From: Brachybacterium sp. Z12 | GTDB taxonomy: Bacteria; Actinomycetota; Actinomycetes; Actinomycetales; Dermabacteraceae | DNA length: 64,000 nucleotides | Direction of reading: 5' to 3' | Assembly (NCBI RefSeq): GCF_014400405.1 | Contig: NZ_CP060496.1 | Span: 3,224,001-3,288,000 of the forward strand | Part shown: positions 18,068 through 27,484 of the stretch, in pieces | Position numbering within the stretch: position 1 is the stretch's first letter | How the letters are laid out: every line of letters begins with the position of its first letter | Translations under genes and position numbers: made by a program | The notes under the pieces: model-generated | Databases searched by the model: none | What the model was told of the DNA's origin: nothing | What the model saw: only the letters and a program-made list of their open reading frames with translations

Positions 18068-18568
18068 TCAGCCGGCCCGGAGATGTGCGAGGAGCAGCCC
18101 GATCGGGATGCTCACCACGGTCAGCACGAGCACCGCACGATAGGTCCACAGCGCCCAGGCCGGGCCCTTCGCGCCGCGGCCGACGGCGCGGATCGTCAGC
18201 GCCATCGTCACCATGAGCAGCAGGCCGCCCCCGTCGACGATCCACGGGGAGGAGAGCACCGTCCCGGCGATCACCGCGAGGCATCCCAGGTTCCAGGTCA
18301 GCAGCTCCGCGCGGAGGATGCCGGGCGAGGGACGCCGCGGCGCGAGGGCGTGCTGAGCGACGCCGAGTCCTGCCTGCAGCACACCGCCGACGAGCACCTG
18401 GAAGGCCGCAGCCCAGGAACCGTGCTCGAGCCCGAGCGGGCCTGTCACCGCGGCGACCAGCCCTCCGGTGATCACCCAGACGCCCGCTGCCGCACGGAAA
18501 AGCAGATCATCCCGAAGGCGAGTCCGCGCCGCGGGGGTCGAGTGGACGTGGTCGGTCATGTCGTCCAT
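18068..18568 (-). CDS. Small integral membrane protein, function unknown
   Basis: 166 residues with four predicted membrane segments at roughly 25-43, 50-72, 92-115 and 135-160, separated by short basic loops (APRRP, GRGAKGP). I recognise no family. ATG 18568 or ATG 18559 could be the start. Convergent with the lipoprotein gene and separated from it by 72 G/C-rich bases. Confidence 0.65.
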   Translation of the reverse strand: MDDMTDHVHSTPAARTRLRDDLLFRAAAGVWVITGGLVAAVTGPLGLEHGSWAAAFQVLVGGVLQAGLGVAQHALAPRRPSPGILRAELLTWNLGCLAVIAGTVLSSPWIVDGGGLLLMVTMALTIRAVGRGAKGPAWALWTYRAVLVLTVVSIPIGLLLAHLRAG

Positions 18569-18616
18569 TCTCTCGCGGCTTAGGCCGCGCCCAGCCCGGC
18601 CCGGCCGCGACCGGGA

Positions 18617-19489
18617 TCAGTGGTTTCGCGCCACCCAGCCCTCGCCGCACTGCCCGCCGTACTCGGAGGCGTCGATCCGCACCTCTGCACCGTCGGCGTC
18701 GAGCAGCGGCTGGTAGGTGGCGGCCACCTCACGACTGCCCTCGGGGATGTAGTGGAAGATCAGCGAGCGACGGAAACGGTCGGTGCTGGTGTTGGGCTTC
18801 GAACCATGCACCAGGCTGCCGTGGAAGATGAGCATGTCGCCGGCCTTCATCTCCGTCTGCTCGACCCGCAGATGTTCGGGGATGCTCACCGTGATAGTGG
18901 TGAACGATTCCGCGGCGTCGGCCTCCTCGGGGCATTCGATCTCATAGCGGTGGGTGCCGGGCACCACCCCGAGCGCCCCGTTCTCGGCGTCGCAGTCATC
19001 GACCGCGATCCAGGCCGCGATGCAGGTCTCCGGGTGGGACTGCAGGAAGTAGTTGTCCTGGTGCATGGCCTGACCGCGGGCACCGGCGGGCTTGAAGTAG
19101 AACATCGACTGCGCCGCCCACACCGAACCCACCGCCTCGATCACTCGCCCCATCACCCGCTCCTCGAGCAGCCAGCGCCGCGCCAGGCGGCCCGGCAGGT
19201 GATCGTCGCGGTGCGGCTGGATCATCCGCGGATAGGCGCGCAGCGGGTCCCCTTCGGGGATCTCGTCGAAGGACCCTCCGCTGCCATCGGTCTCGATGTG
19301 GGTGGTGAAGGCCTCGCGGAGCTCGGCGATCTCCTCGGCGGTGAGCACGCCCCGCAGGTGGACCGCACCGTTGCGGGCATAGGCGTCGGCGAGGAGGCGC
19401 GGGCTCACATGATTGCCGTCGAAGATCTCGAGCCCGGTGATGTCGGAGGTGTCCGGAGTATCGGCGGGAGTGGTCGATGTGGTCGTCAT
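18617..19489 (-). CDS. Phytanoyl-CoA dioxygenase family protein
   Basis: Fe(II)/2-oxoglutarate dioxygenase of about 290 residues. The first metal ligands are in MHQDNYFLQ (His, Asp), the second His in FHGSLVHGSKPN, and the co-substrate arginine in DRFRRSLIFHY. Members hydroxylate varied small molecules; the substrate is unknown. ATG 19489 gives a protein starting MTTTSTTPAD. No ribosome site is obvious. It is divergent from an AraC regulator starting 55 bases away, a common regulator-target layout. The gene is intact. Confidence 0.85.
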   Translation of the reverse strand: MTTTSTTPADTPDTSDITGLEIFDGNHVSPRLLADAYARNGAVHLRGVLTAEEIAELREAFTTHIETDGSGGSFDEIPEGDPLRAYPRMIQPHRDDHLPGRLARRWLLEERVMGRVIEAVGSVWAAQSMFYFKPAGARGQAMHQDNYFLQSHPETCIAAWIAVDDCDAENGALGVVPGTHRYEIECPEEADAAESFTTITVSIPEHLRVEQTEMKAGDMLIFHGSLVHGSKPNTSTDRFRRSLIFHYIPEGSREVAATYQPLLDADGAEVRIDASEYGGQCGEGWVARNH

Positions 19490-19544
19490 GATGTCAGTCT
19501 GGTGCTGCGCAGAGCCGCGGACCAGGTGATCGGAGAGTAAGAAC

Positions 19545-20405
19545 ATGGATGATCCTGCTGCACCGAAGCGAGCCCGTGCCCCACAGGGACCGGCCCTAGA
19601 GGTGCCGGCACCGCAGATCGGGCGTGTGCTCGCCGGCGAGCTCGTCCAGGACTCGAGCTATCGCGTGCGGCGCTCGCACGGCACCGAGGACTGGTTGCTG
19701 CTGCACACCGTCGCCGGCGCGGGCCTCGTGCACGCGCCGGGCGGCGCTCCGCTCACCACCACCCCCGGCGATGGGATCCTGCTGCGCCCCGGCACCATGC
19801 ACGACTACGGCACCGACCCCACCACCGGGCACTGGACCCTGCTGTTCTGCCACGTGCACCCGCCCGCGACCTGGGCCGCACTGCTGAACTGGCCGGACGC
19901 CGCTCCCGGGATCGGCCGCATCCGGCTCGGCACGGAGGTGGATCGCCGAGTTCGTCAGCACCTGCGCAGCGCAGCCCGGGCAGGACGCCTTGCTGTCGGC
20001 CGCCCGGAGCTGTTCGCGCTGAACGGGATCGAAGCGGCGCTGCTCTGGTACGACACTCAGAACCCGCGCCGGCACCAGCTCGACGAACGAGTGCTGCGGG
20101 TCCTTGAGCACATCGACGCCCACCTCGGCGAGGAGCTCGACATGGCCCGCCTCGCGGACGTCGCCCACCTCTCCCCCTCGCGCCTGGCCCACCTGTTCTC
20201 AGCCCAAGTCGGCACACCGCCCGCTCGCTACATCGAAGCGCAGCGGATGGAGCTCGCCGCCCCCCTGCTGGAGCTGACCGACGATCCCGTCACGGCCGTG
20301 GCCCGCCGGGTCGGGTTCCGCGATGCGCTGTATTTCTCGCGCCGGTTCCGGGCTCAGCACGGCATGAGCCCGTCGGCCCATCGGAAGCGCCAGCGCACCC
20401 CGTGA
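19545..20405 (+). CDS. AraC family transcriptional regulator
   Basis: 286 residues. The N-terminal cupin-like AraC ligand domain (HTVAGAGLVHAPGG, GDGILLRPGTMHDYGT) covers about 40-150. The C-terminal double helix-turn-helix covers about 190-284 (LDMARLADVAHLSPSRLAHLFSAQVGTPPARYI, then AVARRVGFRDALYFSRRFRAQHGMSP). ATG 19545 has GGAG upstream. Divergent from the phytanoyl-CoA dioxygenase gene, which it probably controls in response to a small ligand. The gene is intact. Confidence 0.9.
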   Translation: MDDPAAPKRARAPQGPALEVPAPQIGRVLAGELVQDSSYRVRRSHGTEDWLLLHTVAGAGLVHAPGGAPLTTTPGDGILLRPGTMHDYGTDPTTGHWTLLFCHVHPPATWAALLNWPDAAPGIGRIRLGTEVDRRVRQHLRSAARAGRLAVGRPELFALNGIEAALLWYDTQNPRRHQLDERVLRVLEHIDAHLGEELDMARLADVAHLSPSRLAHLFSAQVGTPPARYIEAQRMELAAPLLELTDDPVTAVARRVGFRDALYFSRRFRAQHGMSPSAHRKRQRTP

Positions 20406-20437
20406 GCGCCGGACCTCCCGCCGCTGACGACGACAAA

Positions 20438-20476
20438 GGCCCCTCCCCTCCCGCGCTGAGCGGGAGCGGAGGGGCC
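20438..20476. terminator. Bidirectional terminator between araC-type gene and RNase J
   Basis: A 17-bp stem (20438-20454 with 20460-20476) with one C-C mismatch and a five-base loop. AAA precedes it on the plus strand. It lies between the convergent AraC stop (20405) and the RNase J stop (20493). Confidence 0.75.
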
Positions 20477-20492
20477 TCGGGTGTGCCTGGGA

Positions 20493-22178
20493 TCAGGCGT
20501 CGATCACCACGGCCATGACGGCGGGCTCGCGACGGTAGATGCGGCGCAGGTAGCCGCTGACGGTCTCGACGATGATCTTCTCGATCGCGCCGATGTCGTC
20601 GACCTTGTCCTGCTTGGCGCGGGTCAGCGCCTTGGTGACCTGGCTCTGCGCGCCGTCGAAGGTGCGCTTGTCGTACACGAAGCCCTTGGTGAGGAATTCG
20701 ACCGGCTCGACGGGCTGGTAGGTGTCGGGGTCGATCAGGGCCACGACGGTGACGACGCCGCCGCCGCTGAGCAGAAGACGCTCGGCGAGGGTGTCCTCGG
20801 TGGCCGCGCCGATGGTCTGGCCATCGACATAGACCAGACCGGCCTCGACCTTGCCGGAGATCTTCGCGTGGCCGTCGATCAGGTCGACCGTCATGCCGTC
20901 CTGCGCGATGACGATGTTCTCCTCGGGAACGCCGGTGCGACGGGCCAGCTCAGCGTTGGCATGCAGGTGCTTGGACTCGCCGTGCACCGGCATGACGTTC
21001 TTCGGGCGCACGATGTTGTAGCAGTACACGAGCTCGCCGGCGCTCGCGTGGCCGGAGACGTGCACCTTCGCGTTGCCCTTGTGGACGATGTTCGCGCCCA
21101 AATCGGTGAGCTTGTTGATGATCCCGTAGATCGCGTTCTCGTTGCCGGGGATCAGCGAACTGGCCATCAGCACGGTGTCGCCTTCGCCCACCTGGATCTG
21201 GTGATCGCCGTTGGACATGCGTGCGAGTGCGGCCATCGGCTCACCCTGCGAACCAGTGCAGATCAGCGTGATCTTGTGGTCCGGCATCGACTGGATCTTG
21301 CGGAAGTCGACCACGAGGCCCTTGGGGATGTTCAGGTAGCCGAGGTCGCGCGCGATGCCCATGTTGCGCACCATCGAGCGGCCCACGAACGCGACCTTGC
21401 GGCCATTGGCGTGGGCGGCGTCGAGCACCTGCTGGATGCGGTGCACGTGGCTGGCGAAGCTCGAGACGATGACCCGGCGCGGCGAGGACATGAACACCTG
21501 GTCGATCGCAGGGATGAGATCCCGCTCCGACATGGTGAAGCCGGGGACCTCGGCGTTGGTGGAGTCGGTGAGGAAGAGATCCACACCCTCCTCGCCCAGG
21601 CGCGCGAAGGCGCGCAGGTCGGTGATCCGGCCGTCCAGCGGGAACTGGTCCATCTTGAAGTCGCCGGTGTGCAGCACGCTGCCCGCCTTGGTGCGGATCA
21701 TGACGGCCAGCGCATCGGGGATCGAGTGGTTGACCGCGACGAACTCGAGGTCGAACGAACCGAACTTCTTGTGCTCCCCCGCCTCGACCTGGATGGTCTT
21801 GGGGGTGATGCGATGCTCCTTGAGCTTCGCGGTGATGAACGCCAAGGTGAGCTCGGAGCCGATCAGGGGGATGTCCGCCCGCTCCTTGAGCAGGTACGGA
21901 ACGCCGCCGATGTGGTCCTCGTGACCATGGGTCAGGACGATGGCCTCGATGTCGTCGAGGCGATCCCGGATGGAGGTGAAGTCCGGCAGGATCACGTCGA
22001 TGCCGGGCTGGTGCTCCTCGGGGAAGAGCACGCCGCAGTCGACGATCAGGAGCTTGCCGGCATGCTCGAACACCGTCATGTTGCGGCCGACCTCGCCGAG
22101 GCCGCCGAGAGCGGTGATGCGCATGCCGTTGCGGGGCAGGCGCGGCGGGGCGGAGAGCTTGCGTCGGGGAGTGGCCAT
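20493..22178 (-). CDS. rnj: Ribonuclease J (metallo-beta-lactamase / beta-CASP)
   Basis: 561 residues, intact and of normal length. It has 5'-exonuclease and endonuclease activity in mRNA turnover and rRNA maturation. The metallo-beta-lactamase core contains LTHGHEDHIGG near 75 (zinc ligands), the next histidine region at AVNHSIPDA and LHTGDFKMD. The beta-CASP domain shows SSFASHVHR, CTGSQGEPMAAL and HVSGHAS. The C-terminal RNase J domain runs from about 450 to the end. I start at ATG 22178 (MATPRRKL). A housekeeping gene in an otherwise catabolic region. Confidence 0.96.
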   Translation of the reverse strand: MATPRRKLSAPPRLPRNGMRITALGGLGEVGRNMTVFEHAGKLLIVDCGVLFPEEHQPGIDVILPDFTSIRDRLDDIEAIVLTHGHEDHIGGVPYLLKERADIPLIGSELTLAFITAKLKEHRITPKTIQVEAGEHKKFGSFDLEFVAVNHSIPDALAVMIRTKAGSVLHTGDFKMDQFPLDGRITDLRAFARLGEEGVDLFLTDSTNAEVPGFTMSERDLIPAIDQVFMSSPRRVIVSSFASHVHRIQQVLDAAHANGRKVAFVGRSMVRNMGIARDLGYLNIPKGLVVDFRKIQSMPDHKITLICTGSQGEPMAALARMSNGDHQIQVGEGDTVLMASSLIPGNENAIYGIINKLTDLGANIVHKGNAKVHVSGHASAGELVYCYNIVRPKNVMPVHGESKHLHANAELARRTGVPEENIVIAQDGMTVDLIDGHAKISGKVEAGLVYVDGQTIGAATEDTLAERLLLSGGGVVTVVALIDPDTYQPVEPVEFLTKGFVYDKRTFDGAQSQVTKALTRAKQDKVDDIGAIEKIIVETVSGYLRRIYRREPAVMAVVIDA

Positions 22179-22372
22179 GAAGAAATTTCTCAATCGTCGA
22201 AGGGTCAGGGTCTCAAGTCATCGGTGGCGCGCGCGTCGCACGGGTCGCAGCAGCGTCCACACCCTCCAACGTACGTCAGGAATGGCTCATTTCCTCATTC
22301 ATGCCGAATTGACCACGTTCAGGACGGCGGTTCCCCGCCGGTGACTTGCCAGTAGCGCAGCAGCGGCCCACC

Positions 22373-23386
22373 TCAGGCGAGCGCCTCGGCCAGCGCCGCG
22401 AGAGATCGCTCAGCGCGGAAGCTGTGCCCGTCATCGGTGACGACGAGCTCGGGGGCCCGGGCGCCCAGCTCCTCCCACACCGGAGGCAGCTGCGTGAAGG
22501 CTGCACGAGTCGCCCCGATCGGGAAGATGTGGTCACGCTCCCCGTGCTCGATGACCAGCGGCCGCGGGGCGATGAGGGCGGCGATATCCGCCATCTCGAG
22601 ATCCGGGAGGATCCCCGGGATGATGTTGCACGGGCAGTGCCGGATCGAGCAGAAACTCGCCTCGAACGAGCAGAAGTACGCTGCGACCAGCGCCGCCGCG
22701 ATCCTCGGTTCCGCTGCGGCCAGCAGCAGCGCCACCGCCCCTCCCCGGAGCCGCCGGCGACACCCACCCGTTCCGGATCCACACCCGGCAGCCGCCCGAC
22801 GGCGTCATGGGCGGCGAGCGCATCGGCGACCCGCCTGCCCATCAGCGGGATGCCGCGCAGCATGAATCGTGCCGCATCGATCCCGCACGAGTTCTCGCCC
22901 TGCTCATAGGGTGCCGCGCCCTCCGGGCGAGCGAATCGGCGCCGCCCGAAGCTCAGCACCTCCGGGCACAGCACCGTGAAACCTGCCCGCGCGAAGGCGT
23001 ACGCGGTCCCGGCGTTGAACTCCGTGGACTCCGCCGTGGCGACCAGGCTGTCAATCCCGCGCCCATGGCCGGCGACCAGGACGATGGCCGCGCCGTTCGC
23101 GGCTGCGGCCTCGGGGCGCAGCAGGAACGAGGGGATGCTCGTGCCGTCGGCCAGCTGCAGCTCCACCTCCTGCGGCTGCAGCGGATCCGCTGCCTCCCCT
23201 CGCTCATCTCGAGCCGCGCCGGAGTAGCCGGCGCCAGGCGCTCGAGCTCCAACAGCTCCCGCAGGCGTTCCCTGCTGCTGTCGCTCGTACGCTCGGCGCT
23301 CACCCCTTCACCGAGCCGATCAGGGCGCCCGGGGCGGAGAAGCGCGCGAGCGAGGCGGTGACGGGTGCGGACTGCGAGGTGGTCAT
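22373..23386 (-). CDS. Alpha/beta hydrolase, acetyl-xylan-esterase / dienelactone-hydrolase-like
   Basis: About 338 residues, reconstructed across three frame breaks: 23301-23306, near 23210, and near 22740. Each is a C run that reads one base short. Start ATG 23386 with GGGAG upstream. The first 30 residues (ASLARFSAPGALIGSVKG) precede an arginine-rich helix. The hydrolase core has an oxyanion region (VLVAGHGRG), a nucleophile elbow GVAGGSGGG, an acid in HGERDHIFP and a histidine in DDGHSF. A central stretch FCSIRHCPCNIIPG has three cysteines, as in acetyl-ester hydrolases of this group. Its role is probably deacylation of imported sugars (inference). Confidence 0.7.
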
Positions 23387-23455
23387 GAGGGGGCTCCCAT
23401 CCGTGACCGAGTGAAGGACGAAGAAGCCGTCGGCGAGGGTGTCGGCCAGCTCCCG

Positions 23456-23484
23456 GGAAACCGATCTACTGGAAACCGGTATCC
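23456..23484. promoter_or_regulatory. Tandem LacI-type operators upstream of the LacI-DUF6807 gene
   Basis: GGAAACCGATC (about 23456-23466) and the near-palindrome GGAAACCGGTATCC (23471-23484, 12 of 14 symmetric) repeat with 15-base periodicity. They lie in the 381-base gap between the divergent hydrolase (start 23386) and the LacI-DUF6807 gene (start 23768). Autoregulation is the simplest reading. Nothing else clear is seen in this gap except a weak TACGAT -10-like box at 23604. Confidence 0.5.
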
Positions 23485-23767
23485 GTGAGGCTCGAGTGTG
23501 GGGGCGGGCTCCCGGAGCTGTCAACAGGCGAGGCGAACACTCTTCGAGCAGTGCCGCGCCGCTCTTCCGCGAATTCAGCCATCTCTGCAGGCCAGTAACT
23601 TGCTACGATTCAGCCTCGGAGTTTCCACGCGCCACCACGGTGCCGGAAAGCCCATTCCCTCCGCGTCCCGAGCGCTGGTACCGTGTGCGGCCACGGGGCT
23701 GGCAATCGGTTCCCCGCGGGGCACCGCCGCCGGGCTACCAAGTGGACACCGAAGGACGGGAGATCTG

Positions 23768-25725
23768 ATGGCACGCATCAGCGGGGGCCGACGATCACAC
23801 AGGTCGCCGAGGCCGCCGGAGTCTCCCGCGCCACCGTCTCCCGGGCCCTCAACGGCCGCACCACCGTCGACCCCGGAATCGGCGCCCGGGTGCGCGAGGC
23901 GGCCGACCGCCTGCAGTACCGCCCCAACCTCACCGCCCGCTACCTTTCCACCGGGCGCACCATGACCGTGTCCCTGGTGATCCCCGATCTCGGCAACCCG
24001 ATGTTCCAGAGCGTCCTGCGCGGCCTCACGCGGGCGGCGGAGGCCTACGGGTACGGGGTGCTGGTCGCCGAGGCCTCGACCCCCGAGCGGGAGGCCGGCA
24101 TCGCCCGGGATGCCCGGCGCCAATGCGATGCGGTGGTGCTCGTGGCCCCGCGGATGAACGAGCTCGAGCTCGAGGCCCTGGTGCCGCAGATCTCCCCGGT
24201 GGTGGTGCTGAACCGCAGCCTGGCCGATCCGCGGATCGCGAGCGTGGGCATCGACTACACCAGCGGGATGTCCCAGCTGGTGCGGCATCTCGAATCGCTG
24301 GGCCACCAGGACCTCCTCTACGTCTCCGGCCCGCCCCGCAGCGCCGCCCATCACGAGCGGCTGACCGCGCTGAACGCCCTCGCGGACACCAGCCCTTCGC
24401 TCAGCATCCGCACGATCCTCGGCGGTGCCACCATGACTGCTGGCCACCGCGTGGCCGAGCAGGTGCTGGAGAGCGGGGCGACCGCCGTGATGGCCTTCAA
24501 CGACCTGGTCGCCTTCGGCCTCCTGGCCCGCCTCAACCAGTTCGGCGTCGACGTGCCCGGGGACCTCTCGGTGACCGGCTTCGACGGCATCGAGCTGGGA
24601 CGCTTCGCCGTGCCCTCGCTGACGACCGTGGACCAGGAGGAGCTCGACACCGGGGCCATCGCCTGGTCGCTGCTGCACCGGCAGCTGGATCTCGGCAGCG
24701 CCCCCGAGCCCACCGAGAACGCGCTGCTGTCCCCCGCCTGCTGGTCGGCGACAGCACCGGGCGCGTGCCGCCTTCGCGGGCCCCGTCGGTGCTGACCGTC
24801 CGAGCCCCCGCCGAGCAGCCCTCCGGCGAGCTCGATTCCTCCTCGCTGGGATGGGTCCAGGGCGACGGTGCATGGGATCTGGTGCACGCGGGAACGGTGC
24901 TCAGCAGCGCAGTCGGCGGCGGCGCGATGGTGCCGGTGCACAGCCCGCGCCCCCACCTGCACCCGGTGCGCACGCTCAGCGGACGGCCGATGACGGTGGT
25001 CACGCCCGTGGACCATCGCCACCAGCACGGCGCCTCCCTCGCTCTGCCGGATGTCAACGGCACCACCTACTGGGGAGGTCGCACCTACGTCGAGGGCCGC
25101 GGCTCCACCCTGCTGGCGAACCACGGCACACAGCGGCTCGGAACGGTCACTGCGTCCGACGACGGCCGCACCCTGGATAGCCAGGTGCACTGGCTCGCCC
25201 ACGACGGCCGTGACCTGCTGACGGAACAGCGCACGCTATCGGCGATGCTGCTGCCCGAGGAGCACGGCTGGGCCCTCAGCTGGCGCAGCAGCCTCACGGC
25301 AGATGCCGCGCCCCTGCAGCTGCACAGCCCCGCCACCCGCGGCCGCCCCGGCGCGGGCTACGGGGCTGTTCTGGCGCCTGCCCGGCGGGGACGAGACCCG
25401 AGTCCTGGTCGCGGCTGGCCAGGGGGAGCTGCTCGCCCATGGCTCCTGCGGCGAGGTCCTCGTGGTCCAGCGCCGTCACGGGCACTCCTGGTCCAGCCTG
25501 GTGATGGCGCAGGATGCGCAGGCTCAGGGCCGCGTCGATCCCTGGTTCGTGCGGACCTCGGATTACGTGGGCGTCGGCGCGAGCCTCGCCTGGGAAGAAC
25601 CGCGGGAGGTCCCGCTCGGGCAGACGCTCGAGATCTCGCTGGACATGGTGCTCCTGGACCGCCAGGTGACCATCGAGGAGGTGCCGCAGCTGCTGAGGGC
25701 GATGACCGCCGGGGAGCTGCGCTGA
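23768..25725 (+). CDS. LacI regulator fused to a DUF6807 (PmoA-like) domain
   Basis: About 652 residues. Residues 1-335 form a LacI repressor: TITQVAEAAGVSRATVSRALNGRTTVDP, then an effector domain (VSLVIPDLGNPMFQSVL, VTGFDGIELG) closing with the usual RLLVGDSTG. The same frame runs on without a stop into a DUF6807 domain at about 345-652 (SPRPHLHPVRTLSGRP, DHRHQHGASLALPDVNGTTYWGGRTYV, LFWRLPGGDE). Breaks: 23785-23790 (G run), 24735-24740 (C run) and near 25365 (net gain of one base or loss of two). If the 24735 break were genuine, LacI would stop at 24795 and DUF6807 could start at GTG 24789. Fusion is more likely because the corrected frame restores the conserved LacI C-terminus. Confidence 0.7.
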
Positions 25726-25752
25726 CGGCTCGCGCTGGGGCGAGACGCCGAC

Positions 25753-25784
25753 GTGCCGTCACCCGGGTGCCCGGGTGACGGCAC
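25753..25784. terminator. Perfect 15-bp hairpin between convergent genes
   Basis: Fully paired 15-bp stem (25753-25767 with 25770-25784) and a two-base loop. It is 27 bases after the LacI-DUF6807 stop and 31 bases from the arabinofuranosidase stop at 25816. Bidirectional terminator. Confidence 0.75.
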
Positions 25785-25815
25785 AGCTCGAGGTCGCCGA
25801 CGCCGCCGCGCCGGC

Positions 25816-27449
25816 TCAGCCCAGCTGCAGCTCCACGGTCGCGAAGGAGTGCGGCGGCAGGGTGATCTCGAGAAGGCCCTCCTGCTCGAGCTCGCGCACG
25901 CCCTCCAGCGGCGCCGGGGCCACGGCCTCAGGCTGCTCGGGCGTGTTGTGCGCCGCGGAGCTCGCCCCGGTGAGCACCGTCGCGGTGTGGCCGGTGACGG
26001 AGCGGCCGCGCAGGTCCAGCACCAGGGTGCGCTCCTGTGCGTGATCCAGGTTCGACAGCGAGACCAGCGCGGTCCGCCCGGTGGTGGACGCGGAGGCGGA
26101 GAGCAGCGGCAGCGCGCGGCCATCGACCTCAGCGGGCTCCTCGGGCAGCAGCACATGGGCGTCGAGCGAGGCGGCATCCTGGTGCCCCGAATTCATCGCG
26201 AACACGTGGTACGTCGGGGTGAGCACGAGAGCGCCGGAGTCCGGATCGGTGAGGATCATCGCCTGCAGCACGTTCACCGTCTGGGCGATGTTCGCCATGA
26301 GCAGGCGGTCCGCATGGCGGTGGAAGCCGTCGAAGTGGAGCGAGGCGACCAGGGCGTCGCGCACAGTGTTCTGCTGGTACAGGAAGCCGGGGTTGGTGCC
26401 GGGCTCCACGTTCCACCAGGTGCCCCACTCATCGAACACCAGGCCCACCTTCTTGTGCGGGTCGTACTGGTCCATGACGGTGGAGTGGCGGGCCACGAGC
26501 TCCTCGGCGAAAGCGGCGCGGGAGAGCGTGCGGTACCACTCCTCCTCGCTGAATTCGGTGGCGGAGCCCTTGTCCGACCAGGGGCCGGACATCGTGTAGT
26601 AGTGCAGCGAGATCGCCTGGTACGGGCCGGCCTTGCCCTCCTTGGAGTCCAGGTTGGTCGCTGCACGCATCAGCGCCTCGGTCCAGGCGTAGTCGCTGTC
26701 GCTGGCGCCCGCGGCGATGCGGGTGACCTCGTTGCCCCCGTGATCGCGCACATAGGTGGAGTACTGGCGGGCCAGCGCCGCGTAGTCCTCGGCGCGCATG
26801 TTGCCGCCGCAGCCCCAGGCCTCGTTGCCGATACCGAAGAAGGGCACCTTCCAGGGCTCATCGCGCCCGTTCTCACGGCGCAGGGACGCCATCGGGGAGT
26901 CGTCGGCGCGGGTGAGGTACTCGATCCACTCGCTCATCTCCGCGACGGTGCCGGAGCCGACGTTGCCGTTGACGTACGCCTCGGTGCCGAGCATCTCGAC
27001 GAGGTCCATGAACTCGTGGGTGCCGAAGGAGTTGTCCTCGACGATGTCGCCCCAGTGGGAGTTCACCATCCGGGGCGGTCCTCGCGGGGGCCGATGCCGT
27101 CCCTCCAGTGGTAGTCGTCGGCGAAGCAGCCCCCGGGCCAGCGGAGGTTCGGGATCTGCAGGGCGCGCAGCGCGGCGACCACGTCGTCGCGGATGCCGCG
27201 GGTGTTCGGGATCTCGGAGCCCTCACCCACGAAGAAGCCCTCGTAGATGCAACGCCCGAGGTGCTCGGCGAAGTGGCCGTAGACGTGGCGGTTGATGGTG
27301 GCGCCGGGCAGGTCGAGGTTGACGACCACGCGGGCGGGGCCGTCGGTGCGACCGGCCGACGGGCCGGCCCCCGCGGGGCGGGAGCCGGTGGCCGACGGCG
27401 TCAGCGCGGAGACCAGGTCGGAGGTGAGGGTGTGGTCAGGGAGCGTCAT
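25816..27449 (-). CDS. GH51 alpha-L-arabinofuranosidase
   Basis: About 544 residues, with no signal peptide, so intracellular. It removes terminal alpha-L-arabinofuranosyl units from arabino-oligosaccharides. GH51 signatures: [15 protein letters not shown] near 60, [14 protein letters not shown] near 105, the acid/base region [13 protein letters not shown] near 205 (Glu) and the nucleophile region VFDEWGTWW near 325 (Glu). A 50-residue Ala/Gly/Pro-rich N-terminal extension precedes the core. Start ATG 27449 with GAGGA upstream. The frame breaks at 27075-27080, a C run one base short inside DRPxMVNSHWG. Second gene of an operon with another GH51 gene, 35 bases downstream of it. Confidence 0.9.
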
Positions 27450-27484
27450 GAAGGGTCCTCGTGATCGTGGCGGGCAGGGATGGT

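Noticed and set aside
25816-27449. Calling this GH51 gene a pseudogene because of its frame break
   Set aside because: A single missing C restores an unbroken, fully conserved enzyme including both catalytic glutamates.
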